Assembly (NCBI GenBank): GCA_031292335.1
Contig: JARLHH010000058.1
Coordinates: 1-25,781 of the forward strand
Direction of reading: 5' to 3'
DNA length: 25,781 bases
From: Candidatus Limnocylindrales bacterium
Lineage (GTDB): Bacteria > Chloroflexota > Limnocylindria > Limnocylindrales > CSP1-4
Below the pieces are notes generated by a model. The model did not search any database and was not told the origin of the DNA. It saw only the letters and a program-made list of their open reading frames with translations. Below are positions 1 through 8,194 of this stretch, piece after piece. The position numbers were made by a program, and so were the translations under genes. How positions within the stretch are numbered: the stretch's first letter is position 1; every line of letters begins with the position of its first letter.

Positions 1-1791
1 GGCATCTGGGGCCCGGGCGGCAGGGCGCTGCCGGCGTCTGTTGATTCGAGTGCGGCTGCCCCCGGATCGGCACCCGTCGTGGTCTCGGGAGCCCGAATCT
101 ACCGGGTGGTCGAGCCGGCGCCCGTGCCCGAACCGGAGCCCGAACCGGAACCGGTGCCCGAACCAGTGCCCGAACCGGAGCCGGAACCAGCGCCTGCGCC
201 CGAGCCTGCGCCCGAACCGGTGCCCGAACCCGCGCCCGAACCCGAACCTGTGCCCGAACCAGCGCCTGCGCCCGAGCCGGCGCCCGAACCGGAGCCCGAG
301 CCTGCGCCTGGGCCGGAGTCCAAACCTGAGCCTGCGCCGGAACCCGAGCCGGCACCCGGGCCGGAGTCCGAACCCGAACCGGTGCCGGACTCCGCACCTG
401 AGCCCGAGCCAGCGCCCGCGACAATTCCGGCCCCCGAACCCGAGACCGTACGTGAACCGGCACCCGCGCCCGAACCGGCATCCGAACCGGAGCCCGAGCC
501 GGCGCCTGAACCCGTGCCAGAGCCGGCACCCGCGCCCGAGCCGGCGCCAGCGCCTCGGCCGGCGGCGGCCCCTGTTCCCGCACCTCCGGTCGTGCCGCGG
601 ATTCGTCCTGCCCTGGGCGGCGGCCCATCGGCCGCGACGCCGAAATCGCGGCCCCTGGTCGAGGTTTCCCGCCCAGCCGCCCCTCCGGCGGCCGCGCTGC
701 CGCCCATCGTCGATTCACCTCCGGCAGCCTTGCCCGGCAAGCCGGCCGCCACACAACCGGTGGCCGCCATGCCGGTGCAACCGCCGGCGGCTCGCCCGAC
801 CCGAGCGCCCACGCCGCCGATCGCTCGTCCGCCCGTGGCTGCGACGAGCGCCGCGGCGCCCCAGCCCGCTCAGCCCGCCGCGGTCGTTCCCGCGCCGCCA
901 CAGCCCGAGCAGCCGGCATCGCGCCAGCCGGTCGCGCTCCGGGCGGGACCGGAGCGTGTCCGGCAGGTCGCCCGCCAGCAGGTCGAGACGCCCGCGGCAA
1001 ACCCGGGCGACCTCGTCTGCGGGAACTGCAGGATCGGCAACGACCCGAGCCGGAAGTTCTGCCGTCGGTGCGGGCAGTCGCTGGCGGAGGCGGTCGTCGC
1101 GCCGGCCCGCAAGCTGCCCTGGTACCGGCGTCTCTTCCGCCGACGGACGACGGTCGTCGCGGCAGGCGAGCGGCCCCGAACCATGCGCACCGACGGTCAG
1201 GGGGCGCGGACCGGCCTGTCGCTGGGTCGGCTGCTCCGGATGGTCATCCAGGTCGTCGTCATCGCCGCCGTGGTCGGCGCCGTCGTCGGCTACGCGGTCG
1301 TTCCGGGCTGGCGGGACGGCGTGAACTCCGCGATCTCGTCAGTCCGGCAGATCGTCGCCCCGAACCTGGTGACGGTGCGGACATCCGGCCAGGCGAGCGG
1401 CCCCGCTTCGAAGGGGCACCCGGCGCAGGCCGCCTTCGACGGGTTCAGCAACACGTACTGGGCAGCACCCGCCGCGGACGGCGCGACGCCCACGATCAGC
1501 GCGAGCTTCGACCCGCCGACCGACGTGGCGAAGATCCTCGTGACGTCGGGTGCGGTCCCGGACTACCAGGGAAACCTGCGACCGCACGACATCACGGTCC
1601 AGTTCCTCGACGCCGCGGGCGCGATCGTCGCGGCCAAGGACCTCGAGCTCAAGGACACCCACGATCCGCAGTCGTTCGATGTTTCTGCGAAGGCGGCCAC
1701 CGCCTTCCGCCTGATCGTGCGCTCCGTCTACGCGTCCAGCGGCGGCGCGAATGTCGCGATCACCGAGGTCGAGTTCCTGGCCGCGAAGTGA
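1..1791 (+). CDS. Zinc-ribbon, membrane-anchored protein with Pro/Glu repeat and discoidin-like C-terminus (5' partial)
   Basis: The frame is open from base 1, so the gene probably starts outside the window; the first in-frame GTG is at 79 and residue numbers below count from it. In order: a Pro/Glu/Ala-rich repeat (about residues 12-165), a Pro/Ala-rich linker, a four-cysteine zinc ribbon (C314, C317, C328, C331), one hydrophobic helix (about 388-408, GAVVGYAVVP at its end), and a C-terminal domain of about 140 residues. This last domain contains AAFDGFSNTYWAAP and ends in VAITEVEFLA, which is the pattern of F5/8-type C (discoidin-like) sugar-binding folds. I infer a cytoplasmic N-terminus and an extracytoplasmic binding domain. 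Known proteins with zinc ribbon, TM helix and discoidin-like domain are mostly uncharacterised envelope proteins. The 3' end overlaps the convergent BTAD regulator by 32 bp. The domain reading is fairly secure; the function is unknown. Confidence 0.75.
   Translation, partial: GIWGPGGRALPASVDSSAAAPGSAPVVVSGARIYRVVEPAPVPEPEPEPEPVPEPVPEPEPEPAPAPEPAPEPVPEPAPEPEPVPEPAPAPEPAPEPEPEPAPGPESKPEPAPEPEPAPGPESEPEPVPDSAPEPEPAPATIPAPEPETVREPAPAPEPASEPEPEPAPEPVPEPAPAPEPAPAPRPAAAPVPAPPVVPRIRPALGGGPSAATPKSRPLVEVSRPAAPPAAALPPIVDSPPAALPGKPAATQPVAAMPVQPPAARPTRAPTPPIARPPVAATSAAAPQPAQPAAVVPAPPQPEQPASRQPVALRAGPERVRQVARQQVETPAANPGDLVCGNCRIGNDPSRKFCRRCGQSLAEAVVAPARKLPWYRRLFRRRTTVVAAGERPRTMRTDGQGARTGLSLGRLLRMVIQVVVIAAVVGAVVGYAVVPGWRDGVNSAISSVRQIVAPNLVTVRTSGQASGPASKGHPAQAAFDGFSNTYWAAPAADGATPTISASFDPPTDVAKILVTSGAVPDYQGNLRPHDITVQFLDAAGAIVAAKDLELKDTHDPQSFDVSAKAATAFRLIVRSVYASSGGANVAITEVEFLAAK
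112..561 (+). repeat. Degenerate in-frame repeat encoding Pro-Glu/Pro-Ala dipeptides
   Basis: About 450 bp of short degenerate units such as cccgaaccggagcc encode alternating PEPEP and PAPAPEP stretches. Because of the repeat, other frames are also open here, but their products are Arg/Pro- or Gly/Ser-rich shadows. Such rods are often extended spacers; length variation between strains and assembly collapse are both likely. Confidence 0.85.
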
Positions 1792-4700
1792 CGGGCGTGC
1801 CCCCCGGACGGGCAGCCGCCGGTGACGGGCCGCTCCCACGGCCCTCCGCGACACCGAGGTCGGCGAGCATGCGCGTGTAGCTCGCCCGGGCGCTCGCCGC
1901 CGCGGCCCAGTCGCCGGCGCGTTCGCGTGCCTCGACGAGCAGGCGCCAGAGCGGGTCGTGGTAGGCGTCGATGCCGAGCGCGGCCGTGCAGACGGCGGCG
2001 GCTTCCGCCGGCTGCTCGGCGACGACGAGCTCCGCGAGGCCGAGCGCCGCCTCCACGTAGTCGGCCCGCGCCCGGTCGCGCCGTGCGACGATCCAGTCCG
2101 CCGGGCCGTCTTCCGGCAGCAGGTCCCCGGCGTACGCGGCGATCGCGGCCCGATACGCAGGGACGGCGGCACCGTCGTCGCGGCCGCGGGCGGACCGGGC
2201 GCGCTGGAGTGCCTCGTCGAACGCGAGCACGTCGACGCGGGAGCCGTCCGGGATGGCCAGCCGGTATGCGTCGCCGTCACGAACCAGGATCTCGTGGGCG
2301 CCGCTGCCGGCAGGCGGCTCCAGCTCGCGGCGCAGCGCCGAGAGCGCGACGTGGAGGCTCCGCGCCCCGGCTTCGGGTTCCACGTCGCGCCAGAAGGTCT
2401 CCTGGATCACCTCGCGGTGCACGGGTCGCCCGGCGTTCACCGCCAGCAGGCGCAGCACGGCGCGCGGACGCGGCTTGAGCGCGGCGAGATCCACCGGGCG
2501 ACCCGAGACCGCCATCGCGAACGCGCCGAAGCAGCGGATCTCGACCGGTGGCAGGTCGCTCCGGCGTTCCGGTGACCCGGCGACACCGAGGATCTCCGGG
2601 CTCGGAGTGCCCGCCGGCTTGAGCACGTCCGGCTCGGCGAGCCCCGTCTCGTCGAAGAGCGCCGTCGCGAGCGCGCGGAGCTCGGGCGCGTGATCGGGGT
2701 CGGCGAGCGCGAGCGCCGCGTACGCGAGCGCGTGCGGCCCGGGCGTGCCGGCGGACCGGGCGAACGCCTCCGCCGCGAGCGCCGTCTCCCTGGCGTTGGG
2801 CGCATCCGCCCGGGCCAGGCAGCCGGCGAGGAGCGAGCGCGCCCATGCCTCGAGGGAGCCTGCCCCGAGGGCACGGAACCGGGCGATCGCGATGTCGAGC
2901 GGCGGGCCGGCCTCCTCGGGCTCCGCGAGTGCGGCCCATCCTTCGCCGAGCGCGGCGAGCCCTTCCGCCCAGTCGTCGTGCTCCCGGCCTGCGGCGACAC
3001 GGACGGCGCTGGCATCTGCCGATCCGAACTCCCCGCGCGCACGCGGCCCCGCGAACGCGAGCGTGGCACGCCCGACCTGGGCCAGCCACGGCACGCCGAG
3101 CCGTTCGGCGGCAGCGATCGCCGACTCCGCCCCGGCTGTCGCGAACGGGTCACCTGCCAGCAGGCCGGCGACCGCAGCGCCGAGCGCGGCGGCGGCGCCG
3201 AGCGTCGGCAGGTCCGTTGCCGAATCGGCGGCCTCGCCGAGCAGCGATCTCGCGTCGCGGACGCGCCCGGCGACAAGCGCGGCCAGCCCGGAGGAGAGCA
3301 TCTCGCCGACGCCCGGGCCGGAGAGCGCCGGGTCGGCTGCTCCGGCCGGGCCAGACCTCACGGCGGGTTGGCCGCGCCGGGCAAGCGGGTCCCGGGCCAC
3401 GGCGGCGCGCAGCATGCCGGTCCAGTCGGCGGTCGGTGCAGGGTGCGGGTCCAGCCATGCGGCGAGGGCCACCCGCTCGCGCCGACAGGCATTCCCCGAG
3501 TCGCCGGCCCCAAAGAGCGTCTCGGCGCTGGCGTAGGCCGCGAGCGCCTGCGTCCATCGTCCCTCGGCGCGGTGACGCCGGGCCGTTGCCAGCGTCAGCC
3601 AGGGATCCTGCACGAGGAGCGCTGGCGGGAGGGCGTCGATCCATGCGCCGTGGCCATCGACGAGTCGCGGCCCGTGGCGCTCGAGCAGGCGATCGACCGC
3701 CGCCCAGTCCTCGGCCCGGCTGAACGCGGCCAGCGCCTCCGCCACCGCCCCGTCGGCCGCGAGCAGCTCGCCGGCCCGGTGCGCCTGGGCCCGTGCGCCC
3801 GCCTCACCGGCCGCCGCGACCAGCATCGCCTCCAGGTGGCTGCGCAGGACCTCGTGGTAGCGGAACGTGCCCTCGTCATCGAGCGCGACCGTGAAGACAC
3901 TGCGCCGCTCGAGCTCCTCGAGGAGCTCCCGGCTGCCCGATCGCCCCAGGAGCGCATCACACAGCGGACCGTTCAGGCGGCGCAGCACGCTGGTCCGGAC
4001 CAGGAAGTCGCGCAGCTCGTCGGGCAGCTCCGCGACCACGTTGCGGGCGAGGTAGTCCCGCACGAACCGCGAGCTCGGACCGAGCCCGGCCAGAATCCGC
4101 AGCCGCTCATCGCGTGGCTTGCCGCGCGTGGCGAGATGGAAGAGCTGGAGACCGGCCGCCCAGCCCTCCGTCCTCCGGGCCAGCCGTGCGAGCTCGTCCG
4201 GGCGGAGCTCGTCGCCGTAGAAGTCACGGAAGAGCCGCTCGACTTCCCACGATCGGAACCGCAGGTCGTCTCCGGCGAGCTCCAGGAGCTCGCCGGAGAC
4301 CCGCCGCCGCGAGAGGTTGAACGCCGGCAACGTTCGCGAGCCGGTGAGCACCGCGAGCGTGGGCGGGGCGTAGTCCACGAAACGCTCGAAGGCGGCCTCG
4401 GCCGGCGAGCCGGTGAGCGTGTGGAAGTCGTCGACGATCAGGAGGATGTTCGTCGCGGGGAGCGACTCGAGGGCCGCCGCCGCGTCCTCGACGCTCTTCC
4501 ACCCGCGGGGGAGACCGCCCGCGGCCGCGGCGAAGGCAGCCTCCAGGTACCCGACCAACGCCTTCTCACTGCCGTCGGTGCTCTCGGCCCGATACCACGC
4601 GACGGGATGGTCGGCCATCGCGGCCCAGCCGGCCAGGAGCGTGGTCTTGCCCGACCCGGCTGGTGCGACGACGAGCCCGAGGCGGTATGCCCACAGCTGC

Positions 4701-4831
4701 GGGAGGAGCTTGTCCAGGCGCTCACGCGGAAGCCACCGGACGCGGGGCACCCGGACCTTCGCCGGGACAACGGCACCCCCGACCGATCCCTGCCCCGCGC
4801 CGCCCCGCCCCGCCCGCGGCTCCCTGTCCAT
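1760..4831 (-). CDS. MalT-like STAND ATPase with C-terminal winged helix and BTAD domain (transcriptional regulator)
   Basis: The product is 1023 residues. The N-terminal NTPase has Walker A APAGSGKTT (56-64) and Walker B LLIVDDFH (130-137), with the layout of MalT/LuxR-family STAND ATPases. It is followed by a helical, Ala/Arg-rich middle section of the tetratricopeptide type (about 400-720). The C-terminus (about 762-1000) starts VEIRCFGAFAMAVSG and contains SLHVALSALRRELEP, typical of the OmpR-like winged helix plus bacterial transcriptional activation domain (BTAD) of SARP-type regulators. So the DNA-binding part is of SARP type, not the C-terminal LuxR HTH of MalT itself. Start is the ATG at 4831, just before the conserved PAKVRVPRVRWLPRERL. 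Proteins like this are thought to switch on neighbouring or distant genes after ligand-driven ATPase assembly; the ligand and targets here cannot be read from the sequence. Confidence 0.85.
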   Translation of the reverse strand: MDREPRAGRGGAGQGSVGGAVVPAKVRVPRVRWLPRERLDKLLPQLWAYRLGLVVAPAGSGKTTLLAGWAAMADHPVAWYRAESTDGSEKALVGYLEAAFAAAAGGLPRGWKSVEDAAAALESLPATNILLIVDDFHTLTGSPAEAAFERFVDYAPPTLAVLTGSRTLPAFNLSRRRVSGELLELAGDDLRFRSWEVERLFRDFYGDELRPDELARLARRTEGWAAGLQLFHLATRGKPRDERLRILAGLGPSSRFVRDYLARNVVAELPDELRDFLVRTSVLRRLNGPLCDALLGRSGSRELLEELERRSVFTVALDDEGTFRYHEVLRSHLEAMLVAAAGEAGARAQAHRAGELLAADGAVAEALAAFSRAEDWAAVDRLLERHGPRLVDGHGAWIDALPPALLVQDPWLTLATARRHRAEGRWTQALAAYASAETLFGAGDSGNACRRERVALAAWLDPHPAPTADWTGMLRAAVARDPLARRGQPAVRSGPAGAADPALSGPGVGEMLSSGLAALVAGRVRDARSLLGEAADSATDLPTLGAAAALGAAVAGLLAGDPFATAGAESAIAAAERLGVPWLAQVGRATLAFAGPRARGEFGSADASAVRVAAGREHDDWAEGLAALGEGWAALAEPEEAGPPLDIAIARFRALGAGSLEAWARSLLAGCLARADAPNARETALAAEAFARSAGTPGPHALAYAALALADPDHAPELRALATALFDETGLAEPDVLKPAGTPSPEILGVAGSPERRSDLPPVEIRCFGAFAMAVSGRPVDLAALKPRPRAVLRLLAVNAGRPVHREVIQETFWRDVEPEAGARSLHVALSALRRELEPPAGSGAHEILVRDGDAYRLAIPDGSRVDVLAFDEALQRARSARGRDDGAAVPAYRAAIAAYAGDLLPEDGPADWIVARRDRARADYVEAALGLAELVVAEQPAEAAAVCTAALGIDAYHDPLWRLLVEARERAGDWAAAASARASYTRMLADLGVAEGRGSGPSPAAARPGGTPVTSRPGTRPR

Positions 4832-4955
4832 GTCAGGCGATGCCCGCCCTCAGCCCCCCACCGGTCGAATGCCGGCGCGAGACGCCATTGTGGCCGGGCG
4901 CGGGCCGTCGGTCCAGCCCCAGGTGCCCGACCGGGACCTTCTGCTCCCCGCGGGG

Positions 4956-5009
4956 GGACTCATGCCACCGGACAGGACTCCTGCCACCGGGGGCGGTTCC
5001 TGCTACCGT
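4956..5009 (+). repeat. Three imperfect 16-bp direct repeats upstream of the lipoprotein gene
   Basis: ggactcatgccaccgg (4956-4971) and ggactcctgccaccgg (4975-4990) differ at one base and are 19 bp apart. A third, diverged copy starts at 4995 (ggttcctgctaccg) and contains the -10 box TACCGT of the next gene. The copies sit about two helical turns apart on one face of the DNA, as activator or repressor sites often do. Simple local duplication is the alternative. Confidence 0.6.
5004..5009 (+). promoter_or_regulatory. Leaderless-type -10 box TACCGT
   Basis: TACCGT is followed by 7 nt and then the GTG at 5017. CTGCCA at 4981-4986, 17 bp upstream, matches four of six bases of TTGACA. The earlier in-frame GTG at 5008 lies inside the box and would not be transcribed, which decides the start. 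Confidence 0.5.
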
Positions 5010-5016
5010 GCCGGAC

Positions 5017-5379
5017 GTGGCGCTCACTTGGCCCTGTCCCGTGCCCCGTCTGCCGTGCCGCGCCGGGGCCCTGGTGCTCGTGCTCGCGGTCGGGCTCAGC
5101 GTGGCTGCCTGCGGGCCCCAGGACCGGACGGCCGCGGGCGTCGTGATCGCGGTGGACGCACCCGCCGGGCAGGTGAACGGCTTCACGCTCCGGACCACGG
5201 ATGGCCAGGTCATGTCGTTCGTGATCGGGACGCTCGAGACCGACGCAGGTGCCTTCCCCGCCTTCCACCTGGCCGTGCATGCGGCAACCCTCCAGCCGAT
5301 CGCGGTCGCCTACCGGGTGGAGGACGGCCGGAACGTCGTGTACCGGATGGCGGACGCTCCGTGGGCGCAGCCGAGCTGA
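5017..5379 (+). CDS. Small predicted lipoprotein of unknown function
   Basis: The product is about 120 residues. The N-terminus has basic residues, a hydrophobic stretch AGALVLVLAVGLSVAACG and a lipobox VAAC ending at Cys32, so it should be exported, cleaved before Cys32 and lipid-anchored outside the membrane. The mature part is about 88 residues with alternating hydrophobic residues (GVVIAVDAPAG, GFTLRTTDGQVMSFVIGTLE), suggesting a small beta-barrel or OB-like fold. I do not recognise the family. There is no Shine-Dalgarno site; the GTG start follows a -10 box by 7 nt. The next gene, an ABC ATPase, has its own -10 box 35 bp downstream, so the two need not be co-transcribed. Confidence 0.6.
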   Translation: MALTWPCPVPRLPCRAGALVLVLAVGLSVAACGPQDRTAAGVVIAVDAPAGQVNGFTLRTTDGQVMSFVIGTLETDAGAFPAFHLAVHAATLQPIAVAYRVEDGRNVVYRMADAPWAQPS

Positions 5380-5413
5380 CGAATCCGCGGCGTCCCGCCC
5401 ACACCTCGCGACC

Positions 5414-5419
5414 TACACT
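5414..5419 (+). promoter_or_regulatory. Leaderless-type -10 box TACACT for the ABC operon
   Basis: TACACT is followed by 6 nt and the ATG at 5426. No convincing -35 hexamer or Shine-Dalgarno site is visible. Confidence 0.5.
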
Positions 5420-5425
5420 CCGCCC

Positions 5426-6370
5426 ATGCCCCTGATTTCCACCCAGAATCTGACCAAGCGGTATCCGGGTCCCGGCGGCGGCGTCCTGGCGCTCGACGCG
5501 CTGAGCGTGGAGATCGAGCCCGGGATCGTGGGCCTGGTGGGGGCCAACGGGGCCGGCAAGAGCACCCTGCTGCGGATCCTGCTCGGGTTGCTGGCGCCGA
5601 CGAGCGGACGCGCTTCGGTGCTCGGCCTGGACACCGCCGCGAATGGTGGCCGGATCCGGGAGCGAGTGGGATACATGCCCGAGCACGACGTCCTCCCGTC
5701 CGACCTGACCGCGACCGACCTGGTCGCACATCTTGCCGAGATGAGCGGCCTGCCCCGGATCGCGGCTCGCGAGCGGACCGCGGACGTCCTGCGCCATGTC
5801 GGCCTCTTCGAAGAGCGCTACCGGCCGATCGGCGGGTACTCCACCGGGATGCGGCAGCGCGTGAAGCTCGCCCAGGCGCTCGTGCACGATCCGCGCCTGC
5901 TCCTCCTCGACGAACCGACCAATGGCCTCGATCCCGCCGGGCGCGACGAGATGCTGGACCTTGTTCGCCGCACCGGGACCGAGTTCGGGATCGCGGTGCT
6001 GGTCTGCTCGCACCTGCTCGGCGAGATCGAGCGCGTCTGTGACCACGTGGTGGCGATCGACGGCGGGCGCCTCCTCCGGTCCGCCTCGCTGGCCAGCTTC
6101 ACCGGCCGGACCGGGACGCTGATCGTCGAGGTCGACGAAGGGGCCGCGGACCTGGCAGCCGATCTCGTCGCGGCCGGGTTCCCGGCTCGCGTCGACGGGC
6201 CACGCCGCGTGCTGGTCGGGACCCACGCAGAGCTTCCCTACGACGCGATCCGCGACGCGGCCGCCAGCCGTGGCCTCGCGCTGATCCGCGTGGAACCCGC
6301 GAGGCACCGGGTCGAGGACCTCTTCCGTGACGACGTCCACGAGGAAGGCGTCCGTGGCACAGCCGCCTGA
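5426..6370 (+). CDS. ABC transporter ATP-binding protein (first of pair)
   Basis: The product is 314 residues. It has Walker A GANGAGKST (39-47), signature YSTGMRQRV (138-146), Walker B LLLLDEP (158-164) and the switch histidine H196. The short GMRQR signature and a C-terminal extension of about 80 residues are typical of ATPases that drive ABC-2-type exporters (drug, antibiotic or NatA-like families). ATG 5426 was chosen because it follows a -10 box and precedes the conserved ISTQNLTKRYPG start of the domain; an upstream extension in this frame has no family resemblance. It overlaps the following permease gene, which should be its membrane partner. Substrate unknown. Confidence 0.9.
   Translation: MPLISTQNLTKRYPGPGGGVLALDALSVEIEPGIVGLVGANGAGKSTLLRILLGLLAPTSGRASVLGLDTAANGGRIRERVGYMPEHDVLPSDLTATDLVAHLAEMSGLPRIAARERTADVLRHVGLFEERYRPIGGYSTGMRQRVKLAQALVHDPRLLLLDEPTNGLDPAGRDEMLDLVRRTGTEFGIAVLVCSHLLGEIERVCDHVVAIDGGRLLRSASLASFTGRTGTLIVEVDEGAADLAADLVAAGFPARVDGPRRVLVGTHAELPYDAIRDAAASRGLALIRVEPARHRVEDLFRDDVHEEGVRGTAA
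6341..6348 (+). promoter_or_regulatory. Ribosome binding site GAGGAAGG deciding the start of the first permease
   Basis: GAGGAAGG lies 5 nt before the GTG at 6354, inside the 3' end of the upstream ATPase gene. The alternative GTG at 6327 has no such site, so 6354 is preferred. Confidence 0.65.
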
Positions 6371-7268
6371 CCTGATCGCGGGCAGCGCGACGGGCTCGAT
6401 CTTCGACCTGGGCTACCACGGCTACGACGGGCCCCGGCTGGGCCGCCGGCACGCGATCTCCACGCTCTTCGTCCACTCCCTCAAGTGGACGTTCGGGATC
6501 GGCCGGGGTGGCCGAGCGAAGATCGCGCCGTTCGTGCTGGCAGGCCTCACGCTGCTGCCCGCCGTGATCGCCGTCGGCATCCGCGCGCTGGCAGGGCCGG
6601 CGGCCGAGCGGGTCAGCCCGATCACCCCGCAGAACTACCTGACCTACGTGCAGACGTTCATCGCGTTCTTCGTGACGGCGCAGGCTCCCGAGCTGCTCGG
6701 CCGGGACCAGCGCAGCCACGTCCTGACGCTCTACTTCAGTCGCGCTCTGGAGCGCACCGACTACGCGCTCGCCAAGTACGGGGCGCTCGTGTGTGCCCTG
6801 GCCCTCGTCCTCCTGGCTCCGCAGGCCGTCCTCCTGCTCGGGATGATCTTCGCCTCGGTCGACCTGGGCGCCGGCCTCGGCGCCACCCTGCCGCTCGTGG
6901 TCCCGATCCTGCTGAGCACCGTCGTCGCGGCCGCCTTCTTCTCCGGCATCGCCCTCGCGATCGCGGCCTTCATCCCGCGCCGCGCCTTCTCGGCGGGGGC
7001 GATCGTGGCGACCTTCCTCGTGCTGAGCGGGGTCGTGGAGATCCTCGTGGTCCGGGGCAGACTGCGCGACCCGTTCCGTTACGTTGCCCTGCTGGATCCG
7101 TACGCGCTCCTCGACGGCCTCGCGTCGACCCTGTTCGGTGTCCCGGGTCGCGACGCGAGCGTGACGCACTCCGGGGTCGACCCCGCCATCTTCGCCGTGG
7201 GCGCCTGCGTCGTCGCCGTCGCCACGCTCCTCGTCATCGTCGCTCGGTACCGGCGGATCGAGGCATGA
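6354..7268 (+). CDS. ABC-2-type transporter permease (first of pair)
   Basis: The product is 304 residues with about six hydrophobic segments, including APFVLAGLTLLPAVIAVGI, ALVCALALVLLAPQAVLLLG, LPLVVPILLSTVVAAAFF, GAIVATFLVLSGVVEILVV and FAVGACVVAVATLLVIVA. This fits an ABC-2 permease with an N-terminal cytoplasmic section of about 55 residues. The GTG at 6354 is preferred for its Shine-Dalgarno site, giving a 17-bp overlap with the upstream ATPase. The stop overlaps the ATG of the next gene (ATGA), so the genes are translationally coupled. A longer form from GTG 6327 is possible. Which of the two ATPases it pairs with is not shown by the sequence, but the first is the natural assumption. 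Confidence 0.85.
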   Translation: MAQPPDLIAGSATGSIFDLGYHGYDGPRLGRRHAISTLFVHSLKWTFGIGRGGRAKIAPFVLAGLTLLPAVIAVGIRALAGPAAERVSPITPQNYLTYVQTFIAFFVTAQAPELLGRDQRSHVLTLYFSRALERTDYALAKYGALVCALALVLLAPQAVLLLGMIFASVDLGAGLGATLPLVVPILLSTVVAAAFFSGIALAIAAFIPRRAFSAGAIVATFLVLSGVVEILVVRGRLRDPFRYVALLDPYALLDGLASTLFGVPGRDASVTHSGVDPAIFAVGACVVAVATLLVIVARYRRIEA

Positions 7269-8194
7269 CGAACGCCGCACCGGTGCCGACGGTCTCGGTC
7301 AATGCCGTCGCCAAGTGGTACGGCAACGTCGTGGCGGTCAACGACGTCACCTTCGAGCTTGCGCCGGGGGTCACCGGACTGCTGGGCCCGAACGGGGCCG
7401 GCAAGAGCACCCTGCTCCACCTGATCGCGGGGCTGTTGCGGCCGTCGGCCGGCAGCGTCACCGTGGACGGGCGCCCGACCTTCGGCGACCCGGCGATCTA
7501 CCGACGTGTGGGGCTCGTCCCCGAGCGCGAGGCCGTCTTCCCGTATCTCACGGCCCGCGAGTTCGTCCGCCTCAGCGCCCAGCTCCAGGGCCTGCCCCTC
7601 GGGAGCGGTGCCGTCGACCGGGCACTCGAACGGGTCGAGCTCTCGATGGCCGCGGACCGCGAGCTGGCCACGTACTCCAAGGGCATGCGCCAGCGCGCCA
7701 AGGTCGCTGCCGCGCTCGTCCACGACCCGGCGGTCCTCGTGCTCGACGAGCCCTTCAACGGGATGGACCCACGCCAGCGCCTCCACATGATGGCCCTGCT
7801 CCGGGAGTTCGCGGACGCCGGCCGGGTGATCCTCTTCTCGTCGCACATCCTGGAGGAGGTGGAGCGAGTCGCCGAACGGGTCCTCGTGGTGGTTTCGGGC
7901 CGCCTCGCCGCGTCGGGGGACTTCCGCGAGATTCGCCGGTTGATGACCGATCGCCCGCACTCGTTCACGCTCCGGACGTCGGACGACCGGGCGCTGGCCG
8001 TCCGGCTGGCCGGCCGGCCCATGGTGTCGGGCCTGGCGCTCGAGGACGGTCGCCTCGACGTTCGAACCGCCGACTACGCCGCGTTCACGCGCGAGCTGCC
8101 CGGGCTGGCTCGTGATGCCGGCGTCTCGATCTTCGAGCTTTCGCCGGCGGACGAATCGCTCGAGTCGGTCTTCGACTACCTGGTGCGAGGGTGA
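7265..8194 (+). CDS. ABC transporter ATP-binding protein (second of pair)
   Basis: The product is 309 residues: Walker A GPNGAGKST (41-49), signature YSKGMRQRA (137-145), Walker B VLVLDEP (157-163), H194. It resembles the first ATPase of the operon in layout and C-terminal extension, so the pair probably arose by duplication. ATG 7265 overlaps the preceding stop as ATGA, and the gene ends in a GTGA overlap with the next permease. I infer that it energises the second permease, or forms a heterodimeric transporter with the first ATPase. Confidence 0.9.
   Translation: MTNAAPVPTVSVNAVAKWYGNVVAVNDVTFELAPGVTGLLGPNGAGKSTLLHLIAGLLRPSAGSVTVDGRPTFGDPAIYRRVGLVPEREAVFPYLTAREFVRLSAQLQGLPLGSGAVDRALERVELSMAADRELATYSKGMRQRAKVAAALVHDPAVLVLDEPFNGMDPRQRLHMMALLREFADAGRVILFSSHILEEVERVAERVLVVVSGRLAASGDFREIRRLMTDRPHSFTLRTSDDRALAVRLAGRPMVSGLALEDGRLDVRTADYAAFTRELPGLARDAGVSIFELSPADESLESVFDYLVRG

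Noticed and set aside
99..812. Open frames antisense and out of frame to the Pro/Glu repeat, encoding Gly/Ser/Ala-rich or Arg/Pro-rich products
   Set aside because: They arise from the repeat and the high GC content; only the frame with the zinc ribbon, TM helix and discoidin-like domain has recognisable structure.
2690..5146. An 818-codon open frame antisense to the BTAD regulator
   Set aside because: Arg/Gly/Glu-rich with no domain; it mirrors codon bias of the real minus-strand gene, which has clear ATPase and BTAD motifs.
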